64,000 bases of DNA from Bacteroidaceae bacterium (GTDB lineage Bacteria; Bacteroidota; Bacteroidia; Bacteroidales; Bacteroidaceae): the NCBI GenBank assembly GCA_017960985.1, contig JAGCYD010000048.1:1-64000 (forward strand), read 5' to 3'. Positions 7,080-16,209 of this stretch are shown in pieces. Position numbers and translations under genes: made by a program. Positions within the stretch are counted from its first letter, which is position 1. Each line of letters starts with the position of its first letter. Under the pieces are notes generated by a model. The model ran no database searches. It was not told where the DNA came from and saw nothing but the letters and a program-made list of their open reading frames with translations.

Positions 7080-10058
7080 ATGGAGAGCAAGGACACAGCA
7101 AATGTAATGACTCTGGAGTTGCAGGACACCAAGTTTGTGGACTTGATGCGCCGACGCATCTTCAATGTCCTGCTGGTGGCAAATCCCTACGACGCCTTCA
7201 TGCTGGAGGACGACGGGCGTGTGGACGAAAAGATTTTCGACGAATATGCCAAGTTGGGTCTGCGCTACCCTCCCCGGTTTGTTCAGGTGGCTTCGCAAGA
7301 GGAGGCCGAACGGGAACTGAGGCGAACGAGTTTCGAACTGGTTATCTGTATGCCGGGTACGGACAACAACGATGTGTTCGACATCGCCCGCAACATCAAG
7401 TTCATGAACCCCAAGGTGCCTATCGTGGTGCTGACGCCCTTCTCGCACGGTATCACGAAGCGCATGGAGCACGAGGACCTGAGCATCTTCGAATATGTGT
7501 TCTGCTGGTTGGGGAATACGGAACTGTTGTTGTCCATCATCAAACTGATTGAGGACAAGATGAACCTGCGCCACGATACGGAGGCAGGGGTGCAGATGAT
7601 CCTGCTGGTCGAGGACAACATCCGATTCTATTCGTCGATATTGCCGAATCTATATAAGTTTGTACTGAAACAGAGTCTTGAGTTTGCCACGGAGGCGCTG
7701 AACTCGCAACTGGAAATGCTGCGAATGCGCGGACGCCCAAAGATTGTGCTGGCACGAACCTACGAGGAGGCTTGGAAACTATATAGCGAGCACAAGGATA
7801 ATGTGCTGGGTATCATCAGCGACTGTCGTTTCCCCCGTCAGGGTGTGAAGGACGAGAATGCTGGACTCGACTTGCTGGCGGCCATACGCGCCGAGGACAA
7901 GTATCTGCCCTTCATCATGGAGTCGTCGGAAAAGGACCTCGAGGAGAAGGTGAAGAAATACCGAGGGGCTTCGTTTATCGACAAGAACTCGAAGAAACTG
8001 GATGTGGATTTGCAGCAACTCATTTCGCACTATTTCGGCTTTGGCGACTTTATCTTCCGCGACCCGAACACGATGCAGGAAATCGTGCGCATACACAACC
8101 TGAAGGAGTTGCAGGACAACATCTTCACCATTCCGCCTGCCTCGCTACTGTATCATGTGGCACACAACAATGTGTCGCGCTGGCTAGGCTCGCGTGCGTT
8201 GTTCCCCATTGCCAAGTTCCTGAAAGAAGTGAAATGGGATTCGCTGCCCGACCTCGACCTGCACAGGCGTATCATCTTCGATGCCATCGTGCAATATCGC
8301 AAGATGAAGAATCAGGGTGTGGTTGCCGTCTTCCATCGCGACCGCTTCGACCGCTATTCGAACTTTGCCCGTATCGGCGACGGCTCGCTGGGTGGAAAGG
8401 GACGCGGTATAGCCTTCATTGACCATATCATCAAGCGGCATCCCGACCTGAATGCGTTGCCGAATGCGCGTGTGATGATTCCCAAGACGGTGGTATTGTG
8501 TACGGATGTGTTCGACGAGTTTATGGAGCGCAACGGATTGTACCCCTTTGCCCTGAGTGATGCGAGCGACGAAGAGGTATTGAAGCGATTCCAAGAAGCC
8601 CGTCTGCCAGAACGACTGAAAGAGGACTTGCTGGCTCTGTTGGATGTAGTACAGCAGCCTATCGCCATCCGTTCGTCATCGTTGCTCGAGGACAGTCACT
8701 ATCAGCCCTTCGCAGGTATCTATTCGACCTATATGATTCCGTATTGCGAAGACAGCAAACTGCGTCTGCGTATGCTGACAAACGCGATAAAGGGTGTGTA
8801 CGCCTCGGTATTCTATCGCGCCAGCAAGGACTATATGGTGGCAACGAGTAATGTCATCGACCAAGAGAAGATGGCGGTTATTCTGCAGGAGGTTGTGGGA
8901 ACACAATACGGAGACCGTTTCTATCCGCACATCTCGGGTGTGGCACGCTCGGTGAACTACTACCCCATCGGCGACGAGAAAGCCTGGGAGGGTGTGGTGA
9001 ACCTGGCAATCGGATTGGGTAAATATATTGTAGATGGCGGACTGAATCTTCGTGTCTGCCCAGCGCATCCCGACAAAGTGTTGCAGACGAGCGAGATGGA
9101 CCTCGCCCTGCGCGAGACACAGACACAATTCTATGCGCTCGACCTGAAGAATCTGTCGGAGGAGATTTCCGTTGACGATGGTTTCAATCTGTTGAAACTT
9201 TCTGTGCGCGATGCTGAGCCCGATGGTTCGCTACAGTATCTGGCATCGACCTTCGACCCCTACGACCAAGTCATACGCGACGGTATCTACGACGGCGGAA
9301 GGAAAGTTATCACGATGTGTGGCGTGTTGCAACACGATGTGTTCCCCTTGCCCAAACTATTGTCGCTCTCGATGAAATACGGCGAGGCAGAAATGCGGCG
9401 ACCTGTGGAGATAGAGTTAGCCGTCAAACTGAACCCAGACCGCACGGGTGAGTTCTACCTATTGCAGATACGCCCCATGGTGGACAACAAGATGCAACTG
9501 GACGAGGACATCACGATGATTCCCGACAGCGAGGCTCTGATACGGTCGCACAACGCCATCGGACACGGGGTGATGAACGAGATTCAGGATATCGTCTATG
9601 TGAAGACCAACGACCCCGAAACGGGCGAGAATATCTATTCGGCTGGCAACAACTATGCCATTGCCGACGAGATAGAGAGCATCAATAGGCAGTTCTTGAA
9701 CGAAGGACGCAACTATATCCTCGTGGGACCTGGACGATGGGGCTCGAACGACCCTTGGCTGGGTGTTCCCGTCAAGTGGCCAGCCATCTCGGCTGCGAAG
9801 GTCATCGTCGAAGCTGGACTGACAAACTATCGTGTTGACCCCAGCCAAGGTACGCATTTCTTCCAGAACCTGACCAGTTTCGGAGTGGGATACTTTACCG
9901 TGAACGACTTTATCGGCGACGGCATCTACCGACAGGGTATGCTGAATCGTATGCCAGCCGTTCACGAGACCGAGCATGTACGGCATGTGAGATTCGACAA
10001 ACCGCTCTCCATCAAGGTGGACGGAATGAAGAAGGAAGGTATCGTTACCATAGGCTGA
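7080..10058 (+). CDS. two-receiver / PEP-synthase-like ATP-grasp protein
   Basis: 992 aa cytoplasmic protein. Residues about 27-160 form a degenerate receiver-like domain (IFNVLLVAN, FELVICMPG) with no phospho-acceptor Asp at the expected spot. Residues about 172-310 form a second receiver with the acidic pair (VEDN, 177-180) and Asp248 in IISDCRFP. A PEP/pyruvate-binding (PPDK_N, ATP-grasp) module follows: GSLGGKGRGIAFI (near 435-447) and PIAIRSSSLLEDS (near 525). The rest ends in ILVGPGRWGSNDPWLGVPVKW (from 880) and SQGTHFFQNL. I see neither the swivelling phosphohistidine motif nor the PEP-binding TIM barrel of true PEP synthase/PPDK, so the usual automatic name phosphoenolpyruvate synthase is doubtful. 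A phospho-transfer or nucleotide-sensing role is possible. It lies 7 nt after the permease gene. Confidence 0.8.
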   Translation: MESKDTANVMTLELQDTKFVDLMRRRIFNVLLVANPYDAFMLEDDGRVDEKIFDEYAKLGLRYPPRFVQVASQEEAERELRRTSFELVICMPGTDNNDVFDIARNIKFMNPKVPIVVLTPFSHGITKRMEHEDLSIFEYVFCWLGNTELLLSIIKLIEDKMNLRHDTEAGVQMILLVEDNIRFYSSILPNLYKFVLKQSLEFATEALNSQLEMLRMRGRPKIVLARTYEEAWKLYSEHKDNVLGIISDCRFPRQGVKDENAGLDLLAAIRAEDKYLPFIMESSEKDLEEKVKKYRGASFIDKNSKKLDVDLQQLISHYFGFGDFIFRDPNTMQEIVRIHNLKELQDNIFTIPPASLLYHVAHNNVSRWLGSRALFPIAKFLKEVKWDSLPDLDLHRRIIFDAIVQYRKMKNQGVVAVFHRDRFDRYSNFARIGDGSLGGKGRGIAFIDHIIKRHPDLNALPNARVMIPKTVVLCTDVFDEFMERNGLYPFALSDASDEEVLKRFQEARLPERLKEDLLALLDVVQQPIAIRSSSLLEDSHYQPFAGIYSTYMIPYCEDSKLRLRMLTNAIKGVYASVFYRASKDYMVATSNVIDQEKMAVILQEVVGTQYGDRFYPHISGVARSVNYYPIGDEKAWEGVVNLAIGLGKYIVDGGLNLRVCPAHPDKVLQTSEMDLALRETQTQFYALDLKNLSEEISVDDGFNLLKLSVRDAEPDGSLQYLASTFDPYDQVIRDGIYDGGRKVITMCGVLQHDVFPLPKLLSLSMKYGEAEMRRPVEIELAVKLNPDRTGEFYLLQIRPMVDNKMQLDEDITMIPDSEALIRSHNAIGHGVMNEIQDIVYVKTNDPETGENIYSAGNNYAIADEIESINRQFLNEGRNYILVGPGRWGSNDPWLGVPVKWPAISAAKVIVEAGLTNYRVDPSQGTHFFQNLTSFGVGYFTVNDFIGDGIYRQGMLNRMPAVHETEHVRHVRFDKPLSIKVDGMKKEGIVTIG

Positions 10059-10129
10059 TATGCAGAAAAAACACAAAATGGCAGTTTTTCGCGCTTTTTC
10101 TGTCTTTTTGATATTTTTTCATATCATTG

Positions 10130-10161
10130 TTTGGCGGAATGATACATTTTTTATACCTTTG
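10130..10161 (+). promoter_or_regulatory. promoter of gdhA
   Basis: TTTG (10130-10133), 20-nt spacer, TACCTTTG (10154-10161). The start is predicted near 10168, giving a leader of about 100 nt, A-rich before the ATG. The region 10059-10129 is T-rich and holds nothing else I can identify. Confidence 0.8.
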
Positions 10162-10265
10162 CAGGCGAAAAAGTAAAAAGATTGCGAATCGCAACCGATA
10201 GCACCAAAGCGAACCTAAAAAGAAGCATAAAAAGATTGCTCAATATATTTAATTAACATTTCCCT

Positions 10266-11600
10266 ATGGATGCAAAAAAAGTTTTGGACGACCTGAAGCG
10301 TCGTTTCCCCAACGAGCCCGAGTACCATCAGGCAGTTGAAGAAGTCCTCGGCACTATCGAGGAAGAGTACAACAAGCACCCCGAGTTCGATAAGGTTAAC
10401 CTTGTCGAGCGTCTGTGCATTCCCGATCGCGTTTATCAGTTCCGTGTTACCTGGATGGATGACAAGGGTCAGATTCAGACCAACATGGGCTACCGCGTAC
10501 AGCACAACAACGCTATCGGCCCGTACAAAGGCGGTATCCGTTTCCACAGTTCTGTAAACCTGGGTATCCTGAAGTTCCTTGCCTTCGAGCAGACTTTCAA
10601 GAACTCTCTGACTACGCTCCCCATGGGTGGCGGTAAGGGCGGTTCTGACTTCTCTCCCCGTGGCAAGAGCAACGCTGAGGTAATGCGTTTCTGCCAGGCT
10701 TTCATGCTCGAACTGACTCGTCACATCGGTCCCGATGTAGATGTACCTGCTGGTGACATCGGCGTAGGTGGTCGTGAGGTTGGTTACATGTTCGGCATGT
10801 ACAAGAAGTTGACTCGCGAGTTCTCTGGCGTACTGACTGGTAAGGGTCTTGAGTTCGGTGGTTCACTCATCCGTCCTGAGGCTACCGGTTACGGAAATGT
10901 ATATTTCCTCCAGGAGATGCTGAAGACCAAGGGTGACAGCGTAAAGGGTAAGACCGTGCTGATTTCTGGTTCTGGTAATGTTGCACAGTACACTGCTGAG
11001 AAGGTTCTGCAGTTGGGTGGCAAGGTGCTCACCATGAGCGACTCTAACGGTTACATCTACGATCCCAACGGTATCGACCGCGAAAAGTTGGACTACATTA
11101 TGGAGTTGAAGAATGTATATCGTGGCCGTATCCGCGAATACGCTGAGAAGTATGGCGTGAAGTATGTTGAGGGCGCTAAGCCCTGGGCTGAGAAAGCCGA
11201 CATCGCTCTGCCTTCTGCAACTCAGAACGAAATTAACGAGGAAGCAGCAAAGACACTGGTTGCCAACGGCGTTATCGCTGTGAGCGAGGGTGCCAACATG
11301 CCTTCTACTCCCGGTGCCATCCGCGTATTCCAGGAGGCTAAGATTTTGTATGCTCCCGGTAAGGCTGCCAACGCTGGTGGTGTATCAGTATCAGGTCTCG
11401 AAATGAGCCAGAACTCTGAGCGCCTGAGCTGGACTGCCGAAGAGGTTGACAATCGTCTGCACGCTATCATGGAGAACATCCACCAGAACTGCGTGAAGTA
11501 TGGTAAGGAGCCCAACGGCTATGTTAACTATGTAAAGGGTGCCAATGTGGCTGGCTTCATGAAGGTTGCCAAGGCCATGATGGCTCAGGGCATCGTGTAA
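10266..11600 (+). CDS. gdhA: NADP-type hexameric glutamate dehydrogenase (GdhA)
   Basis: Catalyses reductive amination of 2-oxoglutarate with ammonium, the main ammonium-assimilation route in many gut Bacteroidetes. 444 aa, the standard length of the small hexameric class. Visible motifs are YKGGIRFHSSVNLGILKFL, the glutamate/catalytic-lysine loop TTLPMGGGKGGSDF (residues about 116-129), the catalytic DVDVPAGDIGVGGREVGYMFG, and the Rossmann dinucleotide loop ISGSGNVAQYTAEKV (near 237-251). Codon choice is strongly biased, as expected of a highly expressed gene. It has its own promoter and a strong terminator downstream, so it is monocistronic. Whether it prefers NADPH or NADH is assigned by similarity only. 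Confidence 0.96.
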   Translation: MDAKKVLDDLKRRFPNEPEYHQAVEEVLGTIEEEYNKHPEFDKVNLVERLCIPDRVYQFRVTWMDDKGQIQTNMGYRVQHNNAIGPYKGGIRFHSSVNLGILKFLAFEQTFKNSLTTLPMGGGKGGSDFSPRGKSNAEVMRFCQAFMLELTRHIGPDVDVPAGDIGVGGREVGYMFGMYKKLTREFSGVLTGKGLEFGGSLIRPEATGYGNVYFLQEMLKTKGDSVKGKTVLISGSGNVAQYTAEKVLQLGGKVLTMSDSNGYIYDPNGIDREKLDYIMELKNVYRGRIREYAEKYGVKYVEGAKPWAEKADIALPSATQNEINEEAAKTLVANGVIAVSEGANMPSTPGAIRVFQEAKILYAPGKAANAGGVSVSGLEMSQNSERLSWTAEEVDNRLHAIMENIHQNCVKYGKEPNGYVNYVKGANVAGFMKVAKAMMAQGIV

Positions 11601-11700
11601 GGAAAGCTCGGCGAAGCCAAGGTTTTTCCACATGATGACACAAAGCATCGTGTAAAAGATGCACGAAGTATCGTATAAGCGATAGTAATACTTTATAAAC

Positions 11701-11733
11701 AGAGGGGCGGATGCTTAATGCATTCGCCCCTCT
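11701..11733. terminator. strong hairpin between convergent gdhA and htrA
   Basis: AGAGGGGCGGATGC and GCATTCGCCCCTCT form an uninterrupted 14-bp stem (one G-T pair) with a 5-nt TTAAT loop, followed by CTCTTTATT. It lies about 100 nt after gdhA and 30 nt before the htrA stop, so it can serve both convergent genes. The 100 nt between gdhA and the hairpin contain degenerate copies of the gene's last codons. Confidence 0.8.
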
Positions 11734-11762
11734 CTCTTTATTAACCCTCTAAACTTTATGCC

Positions 11763-13241
11763 TTACTCATCTAATTCCACAACGAGCGATACCTTACGGC
11801 CGCTGGGCTTCAAGGCTTTTATCCACAGCGTGCGGTCACTACTCTGATTGGCCGCCTTCACAACTTCTTCCCAGTCGTCAACGGTTTCCAGCTTGCGGTC
11901 GTTCACCTGCAAAAGTATCGTACCCTTTGTGGCACCAGCATCGGCCATCTTTCCCTTGCGGATAGCATTAATGGACAAACCATAGTTAACGCCCAAGGTT
12001 TTCTTTTCCTCGTCCGTGAGCGGCTTTAGGTTCACGCCGAGTTGGTCGAGGTCAACCTCCTGCAGCACCTTCGTGCTTCCCTGAGCGTTGCGAAGCGTAA
12101 CTTCTGCGGAATGTTCCTTTTTGTTGCGGATGTAGTTCAGTTTTACCTTGTCGCCAGGTTTGTGTTGGGCAATCTGCTCCTGCAATTCGCTCATTTTCGA
12201 GACTTCCTTCCCGCTAATGCGCGTAATCACATCGCCCTGTTCCAAGCCGGCTTCTTCTGCCGCACTTCCGTCCGTCACCTTGTTGATATATACACCAGTC
12301 ACGGTTCCCAAGTCGGGAGAGTTGCCCTTTGCCTTCTCTGCATCGATATAACGACTGACATCACCACCCTGAACGCCCAGAATAGCACGCTGGACGGTAC
12401 CATACACCTTCAGGTCGCTTACCACTTTGTTCATAATCGTTGTGGGAATAGCGAAACCATAGCCTGCATAGGAACCCGTCTGACTGTAAATCATCGAATT
12501 GATGCCCACAAGTTCGCCACGCTCGTTCACAAGTGCTCCACCCGAGTTGCCCGCGTTGATGGCAGCATCGGTCTGAATGAAACTCTCCACGCCATTTGCG
12601 CCTAAGGAGCGAGCCTTAGCGCTAACGATACCTGCTGTGACGGTACTTTGAAGGTTGAACGGGTTGCCTACGGCCAATACCCATTGCCCCAGTTTCAAAT
12701 CATCGCTATTGCCAATCTTGATGGCAGGAAGGTCTTTTGCATCAATCTTTACCAAAGCGAGGTCGGTCGTTTCGTCTGTACCGATAATGCGACCGTTAAA
12801 CTCCCTTCCGTCGTTCAACTTAACACTAATCTCGTCGGCTTGTCCTACAACATGATTGTTGGTAACAATATAGCCGTCGGTACTGATAATCACACCACTA
12901 CCCGCACCATGACGGTCGGGTTGCTTGTACTCGCGCTGTTGAGGTTGCTGACGACGCTGGCCAAAGCCGAAGAAGTCGCCAAAGAAATCTTCGAAGGGAT
13001 CTTGAACCTGTACTCTCTGTGTCTTTCCCTCGATGGTCACGGAGATATATACCACGCTATTGACCGCAGTCTCAGCAGCCGTGGACAAATCCACATAAGC
13101 GCTCGAAACCGCTACAGGAGCAGACACAGGCTCTGGTTCGGGGATACTTAGGTCGCGATTACCAACCACTGCAGCAGTAACAACGCTACTACCTAATATC
13201 AAAGTAGCAGCACCAATCCAGTTTCTTGTTTTCTGATTCAT
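11763..13241 (-). CDS. htrA: DegP/HtrA-family periplasmic serine protease
   Basis: Periplasmic ATP-independent protease/chaperone of damaged envelope proteins. 492 aa with an N-terminal signal-anchor segment (IGAATLILGSSVVTAAVVG, residues 9-27). The trypsin-like domain carries the full triad: His130 in VTNNHVV, Asp160 in ETTDLALVKI and Ser233 in AGNSGGALV. A Gly/Phe/Gln-rich loop (DPFEDFFGDFFGFGQRRQQ) precedes it, as in Bacteroidetes homologues. Two PDZ domains follow (AILGVQGGDV to VKLNYIRNKKE, and LGVNLKPLTDEEKK to the end). The ATG is preceded at 5 nt by AAGGAGA, an unusually good Shine-Dalgarno for this phylum. A TAAATTTG -7-like box lies at 13309-13316 but no good -33 partner is seen. 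Confidence 0.96.
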   Translation of the reverse strand: MNQKTRNWIGAATLILGSSVVTAAVVGNRDLSIPEPEPVSAPVAVSSAYVDLSTAAETAVNSVVYISVTIEGKTQRVQVQDPFEDFFGDFFGFGQRRQQPQQREYKQPDRHGAGSGVIISTDGYIVTNNHVVGQADEISVKLNDGREFNGRIIGTDETTDLALVKIDAKDLPAIKIGNSDDLKLGQWVLAVGNPFNLQSTVTAGIVSAKARSLGANGVESFIQTDAAINAGNSGGALVNERGELVGINSMIYSQTGSYAGYGFAIPTTIMNKVVSDLKVYGTVQRAILGVQGGDVSRYIDAEKAKGNSPDLGTVTGVYINKVTDGSAAEEAGLEQGDVITRISGKEVSKMSELQEQIAQHKPGDKVKLNYIRNKKEHSAEVTLRNAQGSTKVLQEVDLDQLGVNLKPLTDEEKKTLGVNYGLSINAIRKGKMADAGATKGTILLQVNDRKLETVDDWEEVVKAANQSSDRTLWIKALKPSGRKVSLVVELDE

Positions 13242-13424
13242 ATTGTCTCCTTACTTTAATTATTTAGTTAATTATACAATTCGGTTTATGCATACATTTT
13301 CCTTGACACAAATTTAAGGCAAAAGTTTGTATGAGGGATGAGCGCACACCTGTTTTTGGTAGTATTTAACGATTCCGACAGGACTTTTTACATTCGTTAA
13401 ATCCAAATCTTTCCAGATATTTTC

Positions 13425-13455
13425 TTTCGCGTCTCACCCAAAATAATTAAATTTG
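13425..13455 (+). promoter_or_regulatory. promoter of RNase P RNA
   Basis: TTTC (13425-13428), 19-nt spacer, TAAATTTG (13448-13455). The predicted start near 13461 agrees with the 5' end expected for the RNA. It lies in the 13242-13460 intergenic gap; the rest of that gap is AT-rich with no gene visible. Confidence 0.65.
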
Positions 13456-13460
13456 CAGTC

Positions 13461-13816
13461 AGAGCGAAAGTCTGCCGGCTTGCCGCTGGCTTCTATACGG
13501 AGCAAGAGGAAAGTCCGGGCAACATAGAGCAATCCGCTTCCTAACGGGAAGAAGTCCGCGAGGGCTTGAGCAATGTAGAAGAAAACAACCGCCGCGAGGC
13601 AAGGGTGAGAAGGCGGGGTAAGAGCCCACCAGACGCATGGTGACATGCGTGCTGTACATTCCGGATGTTGAAAGTTCATGTATACCAGCGCTTGAGGGCT
13701 GCTCGTCCGAGCTGGAGGGTAGAACGATAGAGGCTATTGGTGACAATGGTCGTGGATAAATGGCAGGCATTGTCCCTCGGGACAACACAGAACCCGGCTT
13801 ACAGGCAGACTCTCCT
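13461..13816 (+). ncRNA. rnpB: RNase P RNA (class A)
   Basis: Catalytic RNA that removes 5' leaders from tRNA precursors. The universally conserved 5' segment GAGGAAAGTCCGGGC occurs at about 13508-13522 and the 3' partner ACAGAACCCGGCTTA at about 13788-13802; together they form the P4 pseudoknot core. P1 is formed by AGTCTGCC (13469-13476) with GGCAGACT (13804-13811). The length of about 355 nt and the internal GCGAGGCAAGGGTGAGA and GGGTAAGAGCCCACC blocks fit bacterial class A. Ends are approximate to within about 10 nt. A short T-run (ATTTTA) follows P1. Confidence 0.95.
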
Positions 13817-13857
13817 CTATTTTACCATGATAAAAACGCACAGTCGTACAGAAGAAA

Positions 13858-15168
13858 ATGATAACCATCAACCAAATCAAAAGATTCATGAGCCGCGACA
13901 TCTGGCGAGTGAATAGCAATACACTAAATTTTGCCCAGCGCGTCGGCGTGGGCTTCCTGAAACGATCCATTATCACAGCAAATGGATTCACGCAGAACAA
14001 CCTTGCCAGTTATGCTGCCGCTTTGACCTATAGTTGTATGCTGGCTGCCGTTCCCGTTCTTGCCATCATCTTTGCCATTGCGCGTGGGTTTGGTTTCGGT
14101 TCGGTCATTGAAGAGCAACTTCGCGAGAACCTCTCCGTCAGCCCCGATATTGCCGATACCGTCTTCGGGTTTATCGATTCCTATTTGGCACATACGCACA
14201 GCGGCATCTTCCTGGGATTTGGCCTATTGTTGTTGCTCTATACGGTTGTGATGCTGACCAGCAACATCGAAACGGCATTCAATACGATTTGGCATGTTCG
14301 TTCTTCGCGCAACATCTACCGCCGTTGTCTCGACTACATTGCCATCTTCTTCGTGTTGCCTATCCTCATTGTGGTAACGAGTGGTTTCTCCATCTTCATG
14401 ATTACCCTTGCAAGCCAAATCAGCGACTATCAGATTCTGTCCAACACGATGGAGTTCGTGATACAATACACGCCCGTGCTGCTTTGGGGTATTGCTTTCG
14501 TGGCTTTGTACTAGTTCATGCCCAACACACATGTGAAATGGCGTGTTGCCCTGTTCCCCGGTTTCCTTGCCGGCGTACTCTTTCAGGTTGTGCAATACCT
14601 TTATATCCATTATCAGATTGTGCTCTCGAGTTATAATGCCATATATGGTTCATTCGCGGCGTTGCCTATGTTTATGATTTGGCTCAACATCTCTTGGATT
14701 ATCTGTCTTATCGGAGCACAAATCAGTTACGCCAATCAGAGTGTGGACGAATATGCGTTCAACAAAGACTCGCAGAATCTAACGCGGTGCGACCACGATT
14801 CATTATGTATCTTGTTGCTTTCGCGTATTGCCCATCGTTTTAGCGAAGGGATGCCGCCCTATACGATACACACGCTGGCGAGCGAAACAAAACTACCCCA
14901 CTCGCTGGTGCAGGGCCTTCTTTACGAACTGGCTGCCTCAGGACTACTGAGCGAAACGAATGACGACTCTGGAACCCGACAATTCTACCAACCCAGTCAG
15001 GACATCCACCGTATCACCATCAACAATATTATTCATCGGCTCGACAATCAAGGCAACGGACGCATCTCACACAGTTGGGCTCAAGAGAATATTAACTGGG
15101 ACAAAATACGACAACTACGCGCAAGCCTATCGGCAATAGATGGCGAAACGACCATCGCAGACCTATAA
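13858..15168 (+). pseudogene. YihY/BrkB-family membrane protein broken by an in-frame TAG
   Basis: The first part (13858-14511, 218 codons) has the family's opening (FLKRSIITANGFTQNNLASYAAALTYSCMLAAVPVLAIIF) and repeated TM helices. The frame then hits TAG at 14512-14514, immediately followed in the same frame by FMPNTHVKWRVALFPGFLAGVLFQVVQYLYIHYQ, the expected continuation of the same family, to 15168. The full frame would be 436 residues plus the amber codon. The C-terminal 120 residues after the membrane domain look like a winged-helix-type cytoplasmic tail (SRIAHRFSEGMPPYTIHTLASE). A single base change explains the break; sequencing error, recent inactivation or read-through cannot be separated from sequence. 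Substrate of intact homologues is unknown; the old RNase BN label is obsolete. Confidence 0.85.
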
Positions 15169-15179
15169 TCACACATTCT

Positions 15180-16061
15180 ATGAAGTTTCGGATTTTTCTA
15201 TTGGCAATCGCCAGTGTGTTGCTGACTGCCTGTAATGATGACGATACAACTATTGACGGCAACAAGAACATTACCTTCTATGTAACGAACTACGAGCAGT
15301 CAAGTCTTGACGATGTGGCCGCCAATGCGCCAGCCTTATTTGCTGCCGCCACCTCTGCCACATCTTTAGCACATTTGGACATCGCCGTTTACGATAGCGA
15401 ATCTCACGCGCTCATCACCTCTGAGCAGAAGAACACAGGAGACGAGGACTACGGGAGTTTCTCTGTCACTCTACCTTATGGAAATTACATCGTTGTTTTC
15501 CTCGGATATGCAGGTAGTCGTCAGGCGAACCTAAGTTCGGTAGAGGGTATCTACTTCGCAGACAATTATGTTCCCGACTTATTCCTTACGAAAATAGACC
15601 TGAACATTTCCGCCAGCACGACGACAACAAAGGCCGTCACGCTGTCCCGCGCTGTTGCTGCCTTCAGACTGAAAAGTAGTTACGATGTTCCTGCAGACTT
15701 AAGCAAGATGGTCGTTACAGCCAATGGTGGTGGGCATCATCTTAATGCCCTAACAGGATTTGCAGATGAAGCCGAAGAAAGAAGTTACACCTACGATGTA
15801 TCATCATTTGCAGGAACAACTGATTTGGCGATTACGGTTTATACCTTCCTGACAAGCAATAGTTCGACTATGACTTTTGTGGCCTCAGCGCTCAATGGGG
15901 CTGATGAAGAAATACGCAGCAGGACCTTTACAAATGTCCCAATGAAAATCAATCAGAAGACTACTTATACAGGCTCATTCTTTACCGATGGATTGGGGAT
16001 GTCAAATTTTAATTTGTCCCTAAAAACAGACAAATGGAACGATGTGAGTTATACTTATTAA
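15180..16061 (+). CDS. FimB/Mfa2-like lipoprotein (putative fimbrial anchor)
   Basis: 293 aa. A lipoprotein signal peptide (MKFRIFLLAIASVLLTAC, lipobox Cys18 followed by NDDDTT) predicts outer-membrane anchoring and surface exposure. The body is beta-rich, with PYGNYIVVFLGYAG, a central LSRAVAAFRLKS strand and a late DKWNDVSYTY ending, resembling the two-domain FimB/Mfa2-type minor fimbrillins of Bacteroidales. No fimbrillin or usher-like genes are adjacent, so the assignment is tentative. It is followed by two tightly packed small genes and probably forms an operon with them. Confidence 0.6.
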   Translation: MKFRIFLLAIASVLLTACNDDDTTIDGNKNITFYVTNYEQSSLDDVAANAPALFAAATSATSLAHLDIAVYDSESHALITSEQKNTGDEDYGSFSVTLPYGNYIVVFLGYAGSRQANLSSVEGIYFADNYVPDLFLTKIDLNISASTTTTKAVTLSRAVAAFRLKSSYDVPADLSKMVVTANGGGHHLNALTGFADEAEERSYTYDVSSFAGTTDLAITVYTFLTSNSSTMTFVASALNGADEEIRSRTFTNVPMKINQKTTYTGSFFTDGLGMSNFNLSLKTDKWNDVSYTY

Positions 16062-16062
16062 T

Positions 16063-16209
16063 ATGAATCTGATTATTTACATACTTCTCGGCTGGTTTTT
16101 CTTGGTTTTATGTGTTTACATTCACATGTATTTTGACATACATGCAAGGAACATCAACATGCGAGAGAAACTAAGCAAACTACGCGACACATTCACTGAG
16201 GAGGAATGA
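16063..16209 (+). CDS. 48-aa single-span membrane miniprotein
   Basis: A 48-codon ORF beginning 1 nt after the preceding stop. It encodes a strongly hydrophobic segment (LIIYILLGWFFLVLCVYIHMY, about residues 3-23) and a charged cytoplasmic-type tail (ARNINMREKLSKLRDTFTEEE). Its TGA stop overlaps the ATG of the next lipoprotein gene as ATGA. The tight packing on both sides, the amphipathic tail and the absence of competing frames support a real gene. I do not recognise a family. It may be a small membrane partner of the neighbouring lipoproteins. Confidence 0.6.
   Translation: MNLIIYILLGWFFLVLCVYIHMYFDIHARNINMREKLSKLRDTFTEEE

Noticed and set aside
7080..10058. True phosphoenolpyruvate synthase (ppsA)
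   Set aside because: The phosphohistidine and PEP-binding domains are not recognisable, and receiver domains are fused.
14512..14514. Amber codon read as pyrrolysine or suppressor site
   Set aside because: No related genes or context; a simple nonsense mutation or sequencing error is far more likely.
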